Source of the DNA: Pseudomonadota bacterium
GTDB lineage: Bacteria > Pseudomonadota > Alphaproteobacteria > Reyranellales > Reyranellaceae
DNA: 23,315 nucleotides
Reading direction: 5' to 3'
Assembly (NCBI GenBank): GCA_023436825.1
Contig: JAEZHS010000306.1
Coordinates: 1 to 23,315, forward strand
Under the pieces are notes generated by a model. It ran no database searches. It saw only the letters and a program-made list of their open reading frames with translations, and was not told where the DNA came from. The translations under genes and the position numbers were made by a program. Of this stretch, positions 12,851 to 21,032 are shown piece by piece. Numbering within the stretch: the first letter of the stretch is position 1; each line of letters opens with the position of its first letter.

Positions 12851-15499
12851 CTACTTGGCTGCGGCGTTACCGTTGAGCTTCTTGCCGAGCTTGTCGCGCG
12901 CGCGCTTGAACAGCGCGTCGAACGAATCGGTGTGCTTGGCGAGGTCGTGCATCTCGGACCAGCCAAGCTCCCGATAGCTCTCGAACTGACTTTCGCTGAA
13001 GAATTGATCGATCGTCGGCTGGTGCGGAAAGGTATCGTGCGCGTTGCGATAGGCGCGGACGTCCATCGGCACGTCCGGCAGGTCCGCCGGCTTGACGTAC
13101 AGCAGGTCGCCCTTCTCCCCCTCCGGATAGTGGATCTCGCCACAGGCGAACCAGTGGACCGGCTTGGTCTGATTGCTGCGCGAGCCGATCGCAACCGGCG
13201 GGTCGAAGCTGATCTCGACGTCGAGATCGACGCGTATCTTGAGAACGGCGTTGCCGAGGTCGGCGAACCCCGCATCGGGATCGGCGCCGGCATCCACCAC
13301 CACGATGTATCGACAGCGCCGGCGAACCATCTCGTAGAGGCCGAGATTTTCGAAGTGCCCGCCATCGCTCAGGTAGATCGCACCGCCGTGAACGCTCGAC
13401 AGTCCCATCAGCTCTCGAGCCAGCGTCACCAGCGCATTGGGCGGCCTTGCCCTGGCGAGTTCGGTCGTCGAAGCGGTCGCCGGATTGGGCAACCAGGCGC
13501 CGAGCCGGACATTGAACAGCGTCATCAGGAAGGCCGTGGCCGGCGAAGTGTGATAGCCCATGCTCGGGCTGGCCGCCGCCCCGGACAGGGCAATGGCGGT
13601 GCCGAGCGTCACGCCGGTCCGCTCGTCGTCGCGTCCGGTCTCCTTTTCGGTGCCTGCATAGGCCTCGGTTCGGACATAGGCACCGCGCGCCGCAAAGCCG
13701 GCGTTGGCATCTTCCTGCCGCTGCAGAAAGGCCGCGCCGCTGGCGCACGGCGAGATCGTGAAGCTCTGGCCCTTGCGTTCGCTCCAGGCGCTGGGACCTC
13801 CCGTCGTCTGGTTGAGCGTGACGTTGATCACCGGGAAGAGCATTCGCGGGCGGTCTCCCCAGCTGCGAAGCTCGGCCATCCGGGGATTGTCGTTCGGATC
13901 GAACCCGGTGAAGGGATCGGGCGAGCGCTCCTGACGCGCCGACCCGAGAAACGCCCGCACCAGCCGATTTCGGTAGACGGCGTGCATGGAGAAGCGGTTG
14001 ACGCTGACGCGCTTTCCCAGGCCCCAGGCGAGCAGGCCGGCCAGCACCATCAGCACCAATGCGCCGAGCAAATTACCCTCGGACAGCACGGCGCCGGCCT
14101 CTGCGAGCAGAATGAACAGCCCCACCGCGAAGACCGCAGCGGCAAGGTCAGCCGCCACGCGCATGGCGAGCGCCGGAATCCTGCCTCGTGCGCCGGGCGG
14201 CGGCGGCGCCACGGGGGCGTATTTGCCGAGCAGGGCAGAGGCAGGGCCGGCCGCCAGGCTGACCAGAAACGGATAGACCACCGTCGACCAGTTGTTGAAC
14301 ATCCACGGCGACAGCAACAGGCAGATGGCGGCGAAGATCGCCCACAACAGCGCGGGAACGACCTTCTCGGCGTTGATGCGCGCCAGCCATTCCCGATCCA
14401 GCTCGCCGCGGAAAGCTTCCTTCCTCAACGCGACATAGATCAGGGATTGGCCAAGGTGGGCCACCGTAACCGCGAGCGGGCCGAGCACGGCGATGTGTTG
14501 GGCATTCAGCCCAATGCCGAAATAGAGCGCGGCCCACAGGATCAGAGTGGCGACCAGCGACGCCAGCGTCCACCAAACGAGATTGCGCCAGAACGCCCTG
14601 CGGTGTTTGCCGCGCACGGACAGCGCCGCAACGATGTAGGCGGCCTCCATCACGACGAAACCCATCCAGGGGATCAGATCGCCGACCAGGGCGCCCAACG
14701 GCATCACGTGCCTCAGCCACGGCGCGGCGACCAGCGGAACGAGGGTCGACCAGACGAGCAGCGGCCCCACGACATACAAAGGCACGAAGGTGTCGCGTTC
14801 AGCCGGCGCACCTCGTTCGGAGGAGGCATGGCTGGGAAGATGCCGCGCGCCGTTGAAAACACCGACACCGAGGCACGCCAAGGCGACCAGCAGCAGCAGC
14901 CAGCTGAACTCGATGCCGATATCCCTGATCAGGCCGGCATAGACGATGGGCGCCAGGACCATGGCGAACAGCGCCGGAACGAAGATCAGCCAGTTCACGA
15001 GGCAGTTGCGCACCCACAGGACGATGCCGGCCCAGGTATCGCGCGACGCTATTCCAGGATTGGGCGTGAGAAAGTTGGTGAAGTTCCTGAGCGCCGCCAG
15101 TTCGGGCGGCGCCTGCTTCGCACGAAGGGCATCTTCGACGGCGGCAACGTCGCCGTTGCGGCAGTGCAGCATCGCTCCCAACCAGCCGCCGATGTAACCG
15201 CCTCCCGATACCGTCGACAGATAGTGGAAGCGGCCCAGCAGGTTGTGACGCGCCAGCGCCTGCAACACTCCCAATGAAAAAGCCGCGCTGCGGATCCCGC
15301 CACCAGAAAGACACAGGGCGGCCTGCTTCTGACGGAGGGCTTCGGCAAAGTATGATTTGAGTGCCGCGTCCGGCCCCGAGGCGCTGCCATCGACGCGCGG
15401 CTTCCCGTGAATGGTCGTGAACTCTTCCCAAAGAGCGCCGGCAAGCGTCGACACCGGTCGTGGCGCCGGTGTACCCGCATGAGACTTCCCCGCTCTCAT
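12851..15499 (-). CDS. Patatin-like phospholipase with large membrane insert
   Basis: The 882-residue protein has a patatin catalytic domain split by a membrane region. The oxyanion loop SGGGIRS (about 65-71) and the nucleophile region STVSGGGYIGGW (probable Ser98) are N-terminal. Residues about 155-495 contain at least eight hydrophobic helices. The catalytic Asp is D712 in LSDGGHFENLGLYE. It should be an inner-membrane lipid acyl hydrolase. The ATG at 15499 is preferred for composition, although no clear Shine-Dalgarno precedes it; a TTG at 15526 is possible. It is the first gene of a five-gene operon with an OYE-type flavoenzyme and di-heme cytochromes, suggesting that released acyl chains, or another lipid, feed an oxidation pathway. 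Substrate is unknown. Confidence 0.87.
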   Translation of the reverse strand: MRAGKSHAGTPAPRPVSTLAGALWEEFTTIHGKPRVDGSASGPDAALKSYFAEALRQKQAALCLSGGGIRSAAFSLGVLQALARHNLLGRFHYLSTVSGGGYIGGWLGAMLHCRNGDVAAVEDALRAKQAPPELAALRNFTNFLTPNPGIASRDTWAGIVLWVRNCLVNWLIFVPALFAMVLAPIVYAGLIRDIGIEFSWLLLLVALACLGVGVFNGARHLPSHASSERGAPAERDTFVPLYVVGPLLVWSTLVPLVAAPWLRHVMPLGALVGDLIPWMGFVVMEAAYIVAALSVRGKHRRAFWRNLVWWTLASLVATLILWAALYFGIGLNAQHIAVLGPLAVTVAHLGQSLIYVALRKEAFRGELDREWLARINAEKVVPALLWAIFAAICLLLSPWMFNNWSTVVYPFLVSLAAGPASALLGKYAPVAPPPPGARGRIPALAMRVAADLAAAVFAVGLFILLAEAGAVLSEGNLLGALVLMVLAGLLAWGLGKRVSVNRFSMHAVYRNRLVRAFLGSARQERSPDPFTGFDPNDNPRMAELRSWGDRPRMLFPVINVTLNQTTGGPSAWSERKGQSFTISPCASGAAFLQRQEDANAGFAARGAYVRTEAYAGTEKETGRDDERTGVTLGTAIALSGAAASPSMGYHTSPATAFLMTLFNVRLGAWLPNPATASTTELARARPPNALVTLARELMGLSSVHGGAIYLSDGGHFENLGLYEMVRRRCRYIVVVDAGADPDAGFADLGNAVLKIRVDLDVEISFDPPVAIGSRSNQTKPVHWFACGEIHYPEGEKGDLLYVKPADLPDVPMDVRAYRNAHDTFPHQPTIDQFFSESQFESYRELGWSEMHDLAKHTDSFDALFKRARDKLGKKLNGNAAAK

Positions 15500-15565
15500 A
15501 GCGGGAGTATGAGCCAACGAACACAACTATTCAATCGATTGTCCTGCATATCATCGGCGCCCTTG

Positions 15566-15582
15566 TGGTAGAATTGCTACCA
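15566..15582. promoter_or_regulatory. Perfect palindrome, probable operator between divergent operons
   Basis: TGGTAG-AATTG-CTACCA is a 6-bp perfect inverted repeat with a 5-base centre, lying between the patatin start (15499) and the large cytochrome start (15675). It is AT-rich compared with its surroundings. It contains TAGAAT (15569-15574), a fair -10 element for the plus strand, although no well-spaced -35 is evident. Size and symmetry suit a dimeric repressor of GntR or TetR type. No regulator gene is encoded in the cluster, so it would act in trans. Confidence 0.5.
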
Positions 15583-15674
15583 TGACGGGTTGTCGATAAA
15601 GCAGCCTCGCCCTGCACCAGCAGGGGCACCGCCCGTGTTTATTCAGCGGTTCTGTCATGAGCGAGGGGGCGACG

Positions 15675-18158
15675 ATGCGGGGAAAGTTCTGGGCCTTCGG
15701 CGCACTACTACTTATCGGTGTGGGCACGTTCTTCGTGCTGCGCGACGCGGCCCCCCGATCCGGCCAGGTGAAGGACGAGGCGACGCTTGCCAACCGCGAC
15801 GCCGCCTCCTTCCCCGCCGCCGATGAGCGCTACTTCGACGCCATGGACAATGGCGCGAAGCTCTCGGACGACGAGGTGAAGGGCCGCAACATGTGGCTGG
15901 TGTGGACCGGCGGCAACGATCGCTTCTGGGACACCGTCATCAAGGATTCCTTCGGCACGTTCGACCTGCTCAAGATGATCTCGTCGGCGCCCGGCCTGCC
16001 CTACAGCCGCGACAGTCGCTGGGCGCATTTCGGGGTGATCAACGAGCCCTGCTTCGACAAGGCGAGCGGATCCGATCCCAACCGCTTCGGCCTCTGGCTG
16101 GATCGGCGGCGCGCCGACTGCCCGCCGGATCCGTTCGCCGACGAAAAGAAGTATCCGGGCGTCAAGATCGGTGCGCGCGGCAGCGACGGCTTGCCGGTGG
16201 GCTCCTACTACGGTGAACCGACGGGCATTGTCGGGCTGCGCCTGTTCCCCAATCCCGACTTCGACGCCGAAGCGCGCCGCCGCTGGGATCCCGACCGCTA
16301 CTACAAGGACAAGACCTACTACCAGCAGAAGGACCTCGTGCGCCCCTACCGCGTCGGCATGGCGTGCGCCTTCTGTCACATCGGGCCGAGCCCGATCAAT
16401 CCGCCGCGCGACCCGGAAAGGCCCAACTGGGAGAACCTGAACGGCACGGTCGGCTCGCAGTATTTCTGGTTCGACCGCGTCTTCGTCTGGAACAACGACC
16501 CGTCGAATTTCATCTTCCAGCTCCTCCACGCCTACCGGCCGGGCTCGCTGGATACGTCGCTGGTGTCGTCCGACAGCATCGTCAATCCGCGGACCATGAA
16601 CGCGATCTACGCGCTCGGACCGCGCCTCAAGCAGGCCAAGCCGCCGGCCCGCGAATTGCTGACGGGCGGTCAGCTCGACAACAAGCAGTTCAACGACTTC
16701 GTGTCGTCCGGCCCGCTGACCGAGCTGTACGACAAACCGCACGTCTACACGCCGCGCGTTCTCAAGGACGGCTCGGATTCCGTGGGCGCGCTCGGCGCCC
16801 TCAATCGCGTCTATCTCAACATCGGCCTGTTCAGCGAGGAATGGGTGCTGCATTTCCGGCCATTCATCAGCGTCAAGCCGATGAGCCCCATTCGCATCGC
16901 CGACGCCAAGCGCAACTCGGCCTACTGGCAGGCGACCGAGCAGCAGACGATGTACATGGCCCAGTATCTGCTCGCCGCCGGCCAGCCCGACCGGCTGGAG
17001 AATCTGCCGGCCGCCGAGCGCAGCAAATACCTGACGGCGGACGCCGCCACGCTCGATCGCGGCAAGGTCGTGTTCGCCGAAACCTGCGCGCGCTGCCATT
17101 CCAGCCGCCTGCCCACCCCCGTCGTCGGCATGGAAGGGCCGGGCGCCGAGAACTGCAACGGCCCGGACTACCTGTCGTGCTGGAACAAGTACTGGGCGTG
17201 GACCAAGACCGACGACTTCAAGAAGCGCATGCGCGAGATCGTCCAGTCGCCCGATTTCCTCAAGGACAACTACCTGTCGTCCGAGTTCCGCGTGCCGGTG
17301 ACCTTGCTGCAGACCAACGCCTGCAGCCCGCTCGCGCGCAACGCGCTGGCCGACAACATCTGGGACAACTTCTCCTCGCAAAGCTACAAGGACCTGCCGT
17401 CGGTGGGCAGCATCAAGGTCAAGGATCCGATCACCGGCGCGGACCGGCAGTTCACCATGCCTGCAGGCGGACGCGGCTATACGCGGCCGCCTTCGCTGAT
17501 CAGCCTGTGGTCGACCGCGCCGTATCTCCTGAACAACACGGTCGGCGACTTCTCGTACGATCCCTCGGTCGAAGCCCGCATGAAGATGTTCCAGGTCGGC
17601 ATCGAGCAGATGCTGTGGCCGGAGAAGCGCGAGCGCGATCCCATCCTGGGCGACAAGGGCGTGGGCATCATCGACCGCACCACCGAGACGAGCTGGCTGA
17701 CGGTGCCGAGCGGCTTCCTGCCGGACAGCGTGCGGATGCTTCGCGGGCCGCTCAACTGGCTGCTGCCCGGCAGCGTCACGGAGGCCGGGGATCTGAAGTT
17801 CGGTCCCATTCCCAAGGGCACGCCGGTGGGGCTGATCGGCAATTTCGATCCTCTGCCGCAGGAACCCGGCCTGCTCGCCGACGTCGCACAGGGCTGGCGA
17901 CTGCTGCGCTTGGCCTTGCGCCTGCGGCACGACGTCGTTGCCTTGCCCAAGGCCGCTGCGGCCGCAAAGGGGACTGCCGCCGATGCCGCCGCGGTCGACA
18001 TTTTCACGCCGCTCGCGAGCGAGCTCTACAGCCTCAATATCTGTCCGGACTTCGTCGTCAATCGAGGACACTATTTCGGCACCGATCGCCATGGCGAAGA
18101 GGCCGGCCTGAGCGATGCGGACAAGCGCGCCCTGATCGAATTCCTCAAGACGTTCTGA
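15675..18158 (+). CDS. Large di-heme c-type cytochrome, RoxA-like (827 aa)
   Basis: This is the largest of three di-heme cytochromes here. An N-terminal hydrophobic segment (residues 4-22) exports or anchors it in the periplasm. Haem c sites are C231-A-F-C234-H235 and C471-A-R-C474-H475. Between them lies ALGALNRVYLNIGLFSEEWVLHF, a helix region that resembles what I recall of RoxA/RoxB rubber oxygenases and related di-heme oxygenases. The tail ends SDADKRALIEFLKTF, as in the two minus-strand paralogues. At 827 residues it is longer than RoxA (about 680) and than the Pseudomonas di-heme oleate dioxygenases. The ATG at 15675 has GAGGGGG upstream; the in-frame ATG at 15657 has none. It is co-transcribed with the GMC oxidoreductase 11 bp downstream. 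Oxygenase activity is inferred. Confidence 0.85.
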   Translation: MRGKFWAFGALLLIGVGTFFVLRDAAPRSGQVKDEATLANRDAASFPAADERYFDAMDNGAKLSDDEVKGRNMWLVWTGGNDRFWDTVIKDSFGTFDLLKMISSAPGLPYSRDSRWAHFGVINEPCFDKASGSDPNRFGLWLDRRRADCPPDPFADEKKYPGVKIGARGSDGLPVGSYYGEPTGIVGLRLFPNPDFDAEARRRWDPDRYYKDKTYYQQKDLVRPYRVGMACAFCHIGPSPINPPRDPERPNWENLNGTVGSQYFWFDRVFVWNNDPSNFIFQLLHAYRPGSLDTSLVSSDSIVNPRTMNAIYALGPRLKQAKPPARELLTGGQLDNKQFNDFVSSGPLTELYDKPHVYTPRVLKDGSDSVGALGALNRVYLNIGLFSEEWVLHFRPFISVKPMSPIRIADAKRNSAYWQATEQQTMYMAQYLLAAGQPDRLENLPAAERSKYLTADAATLDRGKVVFAETCARCHSSRLPTPVVGMEGPGAENCNGPDYLSCWNKYWAWTKTDDFKKRMREIVQSPDFLKDNYLSSEFRVPVTLLQTNACSPLARNALADNIWDNFSSQSYKDLPSVGSIKVKDPITGADRQFTMPAGGRGYTRPPSLISLWSTAPYLLNNTVGDFSYDPSVEARMKMFQVGIEQMLWPEKRERDPILGDKGVGIIDRTTETSWLTVPSGFLPDSVRMLRGPLNWLLPGSVTEAGDLKFGPIPKGTPVGLIGNFDPLPQEPGLLADVAQGWRLLRLALRLRHDVVALPKAAAAAKGTAADAAAVDIFTPLASELYSLNICPDFVVNRGHYFGTDRHGEEAGLSDADKRALIEFLKTF

Positions 18159-18169
18159 GCAGCCCGGCC

Positions 18170-20065
18170 ATGCCCCTGGCCTCGCCAGCCGAGGACATCT
18201 GCGACTATGTCGTCGTCGGCTCCGGACCGGGCGGCGGCACCGTCGCCGCCCGGCTGGCCGAGGCAGGCTGGCACGTCGTCCTGCTCGAGGCGGGCGGCGA
18301 TCCTCGCGAGCCCGCGGCCGGCGACTCGCCGACACCCGAGGCCAGTCGGCTGCCCGATGACTATGACGTGCCGGCCTTCCACCCTTTCGCCACCGAGAAT
18401 GACGCGCTGTCCTGGCATTTTTTCGTTCACCACTACTCCGACCGGGCGCAGCGCGAGCGCGATCCGGCGTATCGCGCGACCTGGGACGGATGCCCCGTCG
18501 ATGGCGTCCTGTATCCGCGGGCGTCCTGCCTGGGCGGCTGCTCGGCGCACAACGCCCTGATCCTGATCGCGCCGCCGGACGCCGACTGGGATGCCGTGGC
18601 CGCGGCGACCGGCGACAAGTCCTGGCGAGCGGCCAACATGGCGCGCTACTTCAACCGGCTGGAACGATGCCGCCATCGCTGGCTGGCGCGCTTCCTGGCC
18701 TGGCTCGGCATCGACGACAGCGGACACGGCTGGCGCGGCTGGCTGCAGACCGAAAAGGCAGTGCCGCGCGAAGCCCTCAAGGACGGCGAGCTGGTACGGG
18801 CAATGGCGAAAGCCGCGCTGGTCGCGCTCGATGACAAGCGGGGCTGGTGGGGGCGCCTGCTGGTGCTGCTGCGATCGTACGGCGATCCCAACGATCGCTC
18901 GGTGCTCACGGCCGGCGCCGAAGGCCTATTCTACACGCCGTTGACCACGCGCCGCCATCGCCGCAACGGTACGCGCGAACGCATAGGCGAGGTCGTCGAT
19001 CGCCATCCGTCGAGACTCGATGTGCGACTGCGGGCGCTGGCCACGCGCGTCCTGCTCGACGATCGCAACCGGGCCATCGGCGTCGAATACATCGAGGGAG
19101 CGAATCGATACCGCGCGCACCGGCACGCTTGCGGTCAGCCAGGGACGCTGCGGCAGGTAGGAGCACGCCGCGAGGTCATCCTGGCGGGCGGCACCTTCAA
19201 CACACCGCAGTTGCTGATGCTGTCGGGCATCGGGCCGCAGGCGGAGCTGGCCCGCCTGAAGATCGAGACGCGAGTCGACCTGCCGGGGGTGGGTCGCAAC
19301 CTTCAGGACCGATACGAGGTCGGCGTGGTCAACCGCATGGCCGTGCCGGTCTGGCCGTCCCTGCGCGACGCCTCGTTTCGGCGCAACGACAAGCCGTGGC
19401 GACGGTGGGCGCGCTGGGGGTTCGGCATGTATACCTCCAACGGCGCCGGGCTCAGTGTCATCACCCGCTCGACCGATGCCGAGCCGCTGCCGGATCTGTT
19501 CGTCATGTCGCTGCTCGCCCCCTTCAAGGGCTACTACCCGGGCTATTCGCAGGCGGTCGCCGAGCAGCGCAACCGGCTGACATGGTGCGTGCTGAAGGCC
19601 CACACGCGCAACCGCGCCGGCCGGGTTACCTTGCGGTCGGCCGATCCGACCGAACCTCCGTCGATCGACTTCCGCTATTTCGACCGCAGCGACGACCCCG
19701 GACAGCGGGACCTGCAGGCCGTCGTGGCCGCCCTTCGCCTGGCCCGGCAGCTCGCGGCACCGTTGATCGAATGCGGCATGATCGCCGAGGAGGAAGTGCC
19801 GGGAAGTGGCGTAACGTCGGACAAGGAGCTCGAACAGTTCGTACGCGATCATGCGTGGGGCCACCACGCTTGCGGCACCTGCGCGGTCGGCGCCCTCGAA
19901 GACAACGGCGTGCTCGGCAGCGACTTCCGCGTTCACCGCACCATGGGGCTGCGTGTCGTCGATGCCTCGGTCTTTCCGAGGATACCCGGCTATTTCATCG
20001 CCAGCGCCGTGTACATGATCGCGGAGAAGGCCGCCGACGTGATCCTGGCCGACGCGATGAACTGA
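18170..20065 (+). CDS. GMC-family FAD-dependent oxidoreductase
   Basis: The 631-residue flavoprotein probably oxidises an alcohol. It has the FAD Rossmann motif VVGSGPGGGTVAARLAEAG with E40, the GMC signature GGTFNTPQLLMLSGIGP, and the catalytic histidine segment WGHHACGTC (H566). At the position where GMC enzymes usually carry a second His or Asn, this protein reads PRIPGYFIASAVYMIAEKAAD, so an aromatic residue appears to occupy it. It is longer than typical family members (about 530-560), with an Arg/Trp-rich insert around residues 160-280. No signal peptide is evident. It starts 11 bp after the large cytochrome, so the pair is probably one transcript, with the cytochrome or another haem protein as possible electron acceptor. 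Confidence 0.88.
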   Translation: MPLASPAEDICDYVVVGSGPGGGTVAARLAEAGWHVVLLEAGGDPREPAAGDSPTPEASRLPDDYDVPAFHPFATENDALSWHFFVHHYSDRAQRERDPAYRATWDGCPVDGVLYPRASCLGGCSAHNALILIAPPDADWDAVAAATGDKSWRAANMARYFNRLERCRHRWLARFLAWLGIDDSGHGWRGWLQTEKAVPREALKDGELVRAMAKAALVALDDKRGWWGRLLVLLRSYGDPNDRSVLTAGAEGLFYTPLTTRRHRRNGTRERIGEVVDRHPSRLDVRLRALATRVLLDDRNRAIGVEYIEGANRYRAHRHACGQPGTLRQVGARREVILAGGTFNTPQLLMLSGIGPQAELARLKIETRVDLPGVGRNLQDRYEVGVVNRMAVPVWPSLRDASFRRNDKPWRRWARWGFGMYTSNGAGLSVITRSTDAEPLPDLFVMSLLAPFKGYYPGYSQAVAEQRNRLTWCVLKAHTRNRAGRVTLRSADPTEPPSIDFRYFDRSDDPGQRDLQAVVAALRLARQLAAPLIECGMIAEEEVPGSGVTSDKELEQFVRDHAWGHHACGTCAVGALEDNGVLGSDFRVHRTMGLRVVDASVFPRIPGYFIASAVYMIAEKAADVILADAMN

Positions 20066-20120
20066 CGGCTGGCCTCGCCCCTCGAACGAGCACGCCTGCT
20101 GACAAAACTTGAACGGCGAT

Positions 20121-20288
20121 TTACACGGCGCCGCCGGCATTGCGCTCGACCATGCCGCGTTGCAGCTCGGCGATGTGCGCGCGCAGGTCGATCAGCGTGC
20201 GCTCCTCGTCGGCGCGCATCAGGCTGTAGCCGTCGACGTCGGCGACCAGGATGGTCGCGAGCCGGCGGTTGGCGGTCGAGGTCGCCAC
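20121..20288 (-). pseudogene. Truncated class III adenylate/guanylate cyclase fragment
   Basis: About 55 codons from a GTG at 20288 encode NRRLATILVADVDGYSLMRADEERTLIDLRAHIAELQ, the start of a class III cyclase catalytic domain with its metal-binding Asp in the ADVDGYS motif. The frame then runs through RGMVERNAGGAV to a stop, and none of the remaining domain is found in the downstream sequence in any frame I could read. A complete domain needs about 180 residues, so this is a remnant. It lies 10 bp after the GST stop on the same strand and next to the end of the GMC gene, marking a likely rearrangement boundary. Confidence 0.65.
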
Positions 20289-20298
20289 GACCGGACTG

Positions 20299-20904
20299 TC
20301 AGCCTCCGGCGGCGCGCTGCGCGGCGGGGCGGGCGGACAGGCGCGCGACATAGTCGTCGAACACCTTTTCGCCCTTCAATCCGGGTGCGCCGAACATCAT
20401 GGCGAAGCGAATCTCCGAACCGACATAGACGTCGGCGGCGCTGAACTTGTCGCCGAGCAGGTAGGGACCCTTGGCCAGCGTCGCCTTGAGCGCCGCCACG
20501 ACCTCCTCGTAGCTGCCCCAGCCGACCGCAGCCTTACGCTCCACGGGCGGGCGGTTCATCATCTTGTCGAGCAGGGCGGGCTCCATGCAGCCCGCACCGA
20601 AGAACAGCCAGCGATAGTAGGCGCCGCGCAGCGGATCGCCCGGCGGCGGGGCCAGGCCGGCGGCCGGGAAGGCATCGGCGATGTAGGCGATGATCGCCGC
20701 GGTCTCGGTCACGACCACGCCGCGATGCACGATGGTCGGCAGCTTGCCCATGGGATTGATCGCCAGGAACTGAGGCGTGCGGTTCTCGCCCTTGGCGAAG
20801 TCGATCATCACGGTCTTGTAGGGCGCACCGGCCTCTTCGAGCATCCAGTGCGCCATCTGCGCACGCGACTGCGGATTGTGATAGAAGACGATCTCTTCCG
20901 ACAT
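20299..20904 (-). CDS. Glutathione S-transferase family protein
   Basis: The 201-residue cytoplasmic protein has the thioredoxin-fold N-terminal domain (IVFYHNPQSRAQMAHWMLEEAGAPY), the cis-Pro region NPMGKLPTIV and the ET-A-I motif TETAAIIAYIADAFP that binds the glutathione gamma-glutamyl group. The all-helical C-terminal domain contains GPYLLGDKFSAADVYVGSEI, the usual N-capping motif. The ATG at 20904 follows AGAGGAT with seven bases spacing; the longer upstream frame lacks a good site. It probably conjugates or reduces electrophiles. The aldo/keto reductase gene is upstream on the same strand with a gap of about 128 bp. Specific substrate unknown. Confidence 0.9.
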   Translation of the reverse strand: MSEEIVFYHNPQSRAQMAHWMLEEAGAPYKTVMIDFAKGENRTPQFLAINPMGKLPTIVHRGVVVTETAAIIAYIADAFPAAGLAPPPGDPLRGAYYRWLFFGAGCMEPALLDKMMNRPPVERKAAVGWGSYEEVVAALKATLAKGPYLLGDKFSAADVYVGSEIRFAMMFGAPGLKGEKVFDDYVARLSARPAAQRAAGG

Positions 20905-21032
20905 GATGGCGATCCTCTGAGCATCGAACCGGGCGCCTCCATACACCCGGGCGCCGGGACTGTCAGTCCGCACGGACGGCGTCGGTCGTCGCTGCGGGTC
21001 TTCGCCTCACATTGCGTCGATAGTGTGAAGAG

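Noticed and set aside
12641..15277. Plus-strand open frame of 878 codons across the patatin gene
   Set aside because: Shadow frame with Arg/Gln/His-rich composition; the opposite strand has intact patatin motifs and membrane helices.
15495..15513. Short inverted repeat CTCATA-N7-TATGAG over the patatin start
   Set aside because: Only six base pairs and without other support; it may be coincidental beside the stronger palindrome at 15566.
15708..18335. Minus-strand open frame of 875 codons opposite the large cytochrome
   Set aside because: Antisense shadow; the plus strand has two CxxCH haem sites, an RBS and a paralogous tail.
20293..20966. Ten-base direct repeat ggactgtcag at 20293-20302 and 20957-20966 flanking the GST gene
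   Set aside because: Several 10-base matches at this distance are expected by chance in a window of this size, and the first copy overlaps the GST stop codon.
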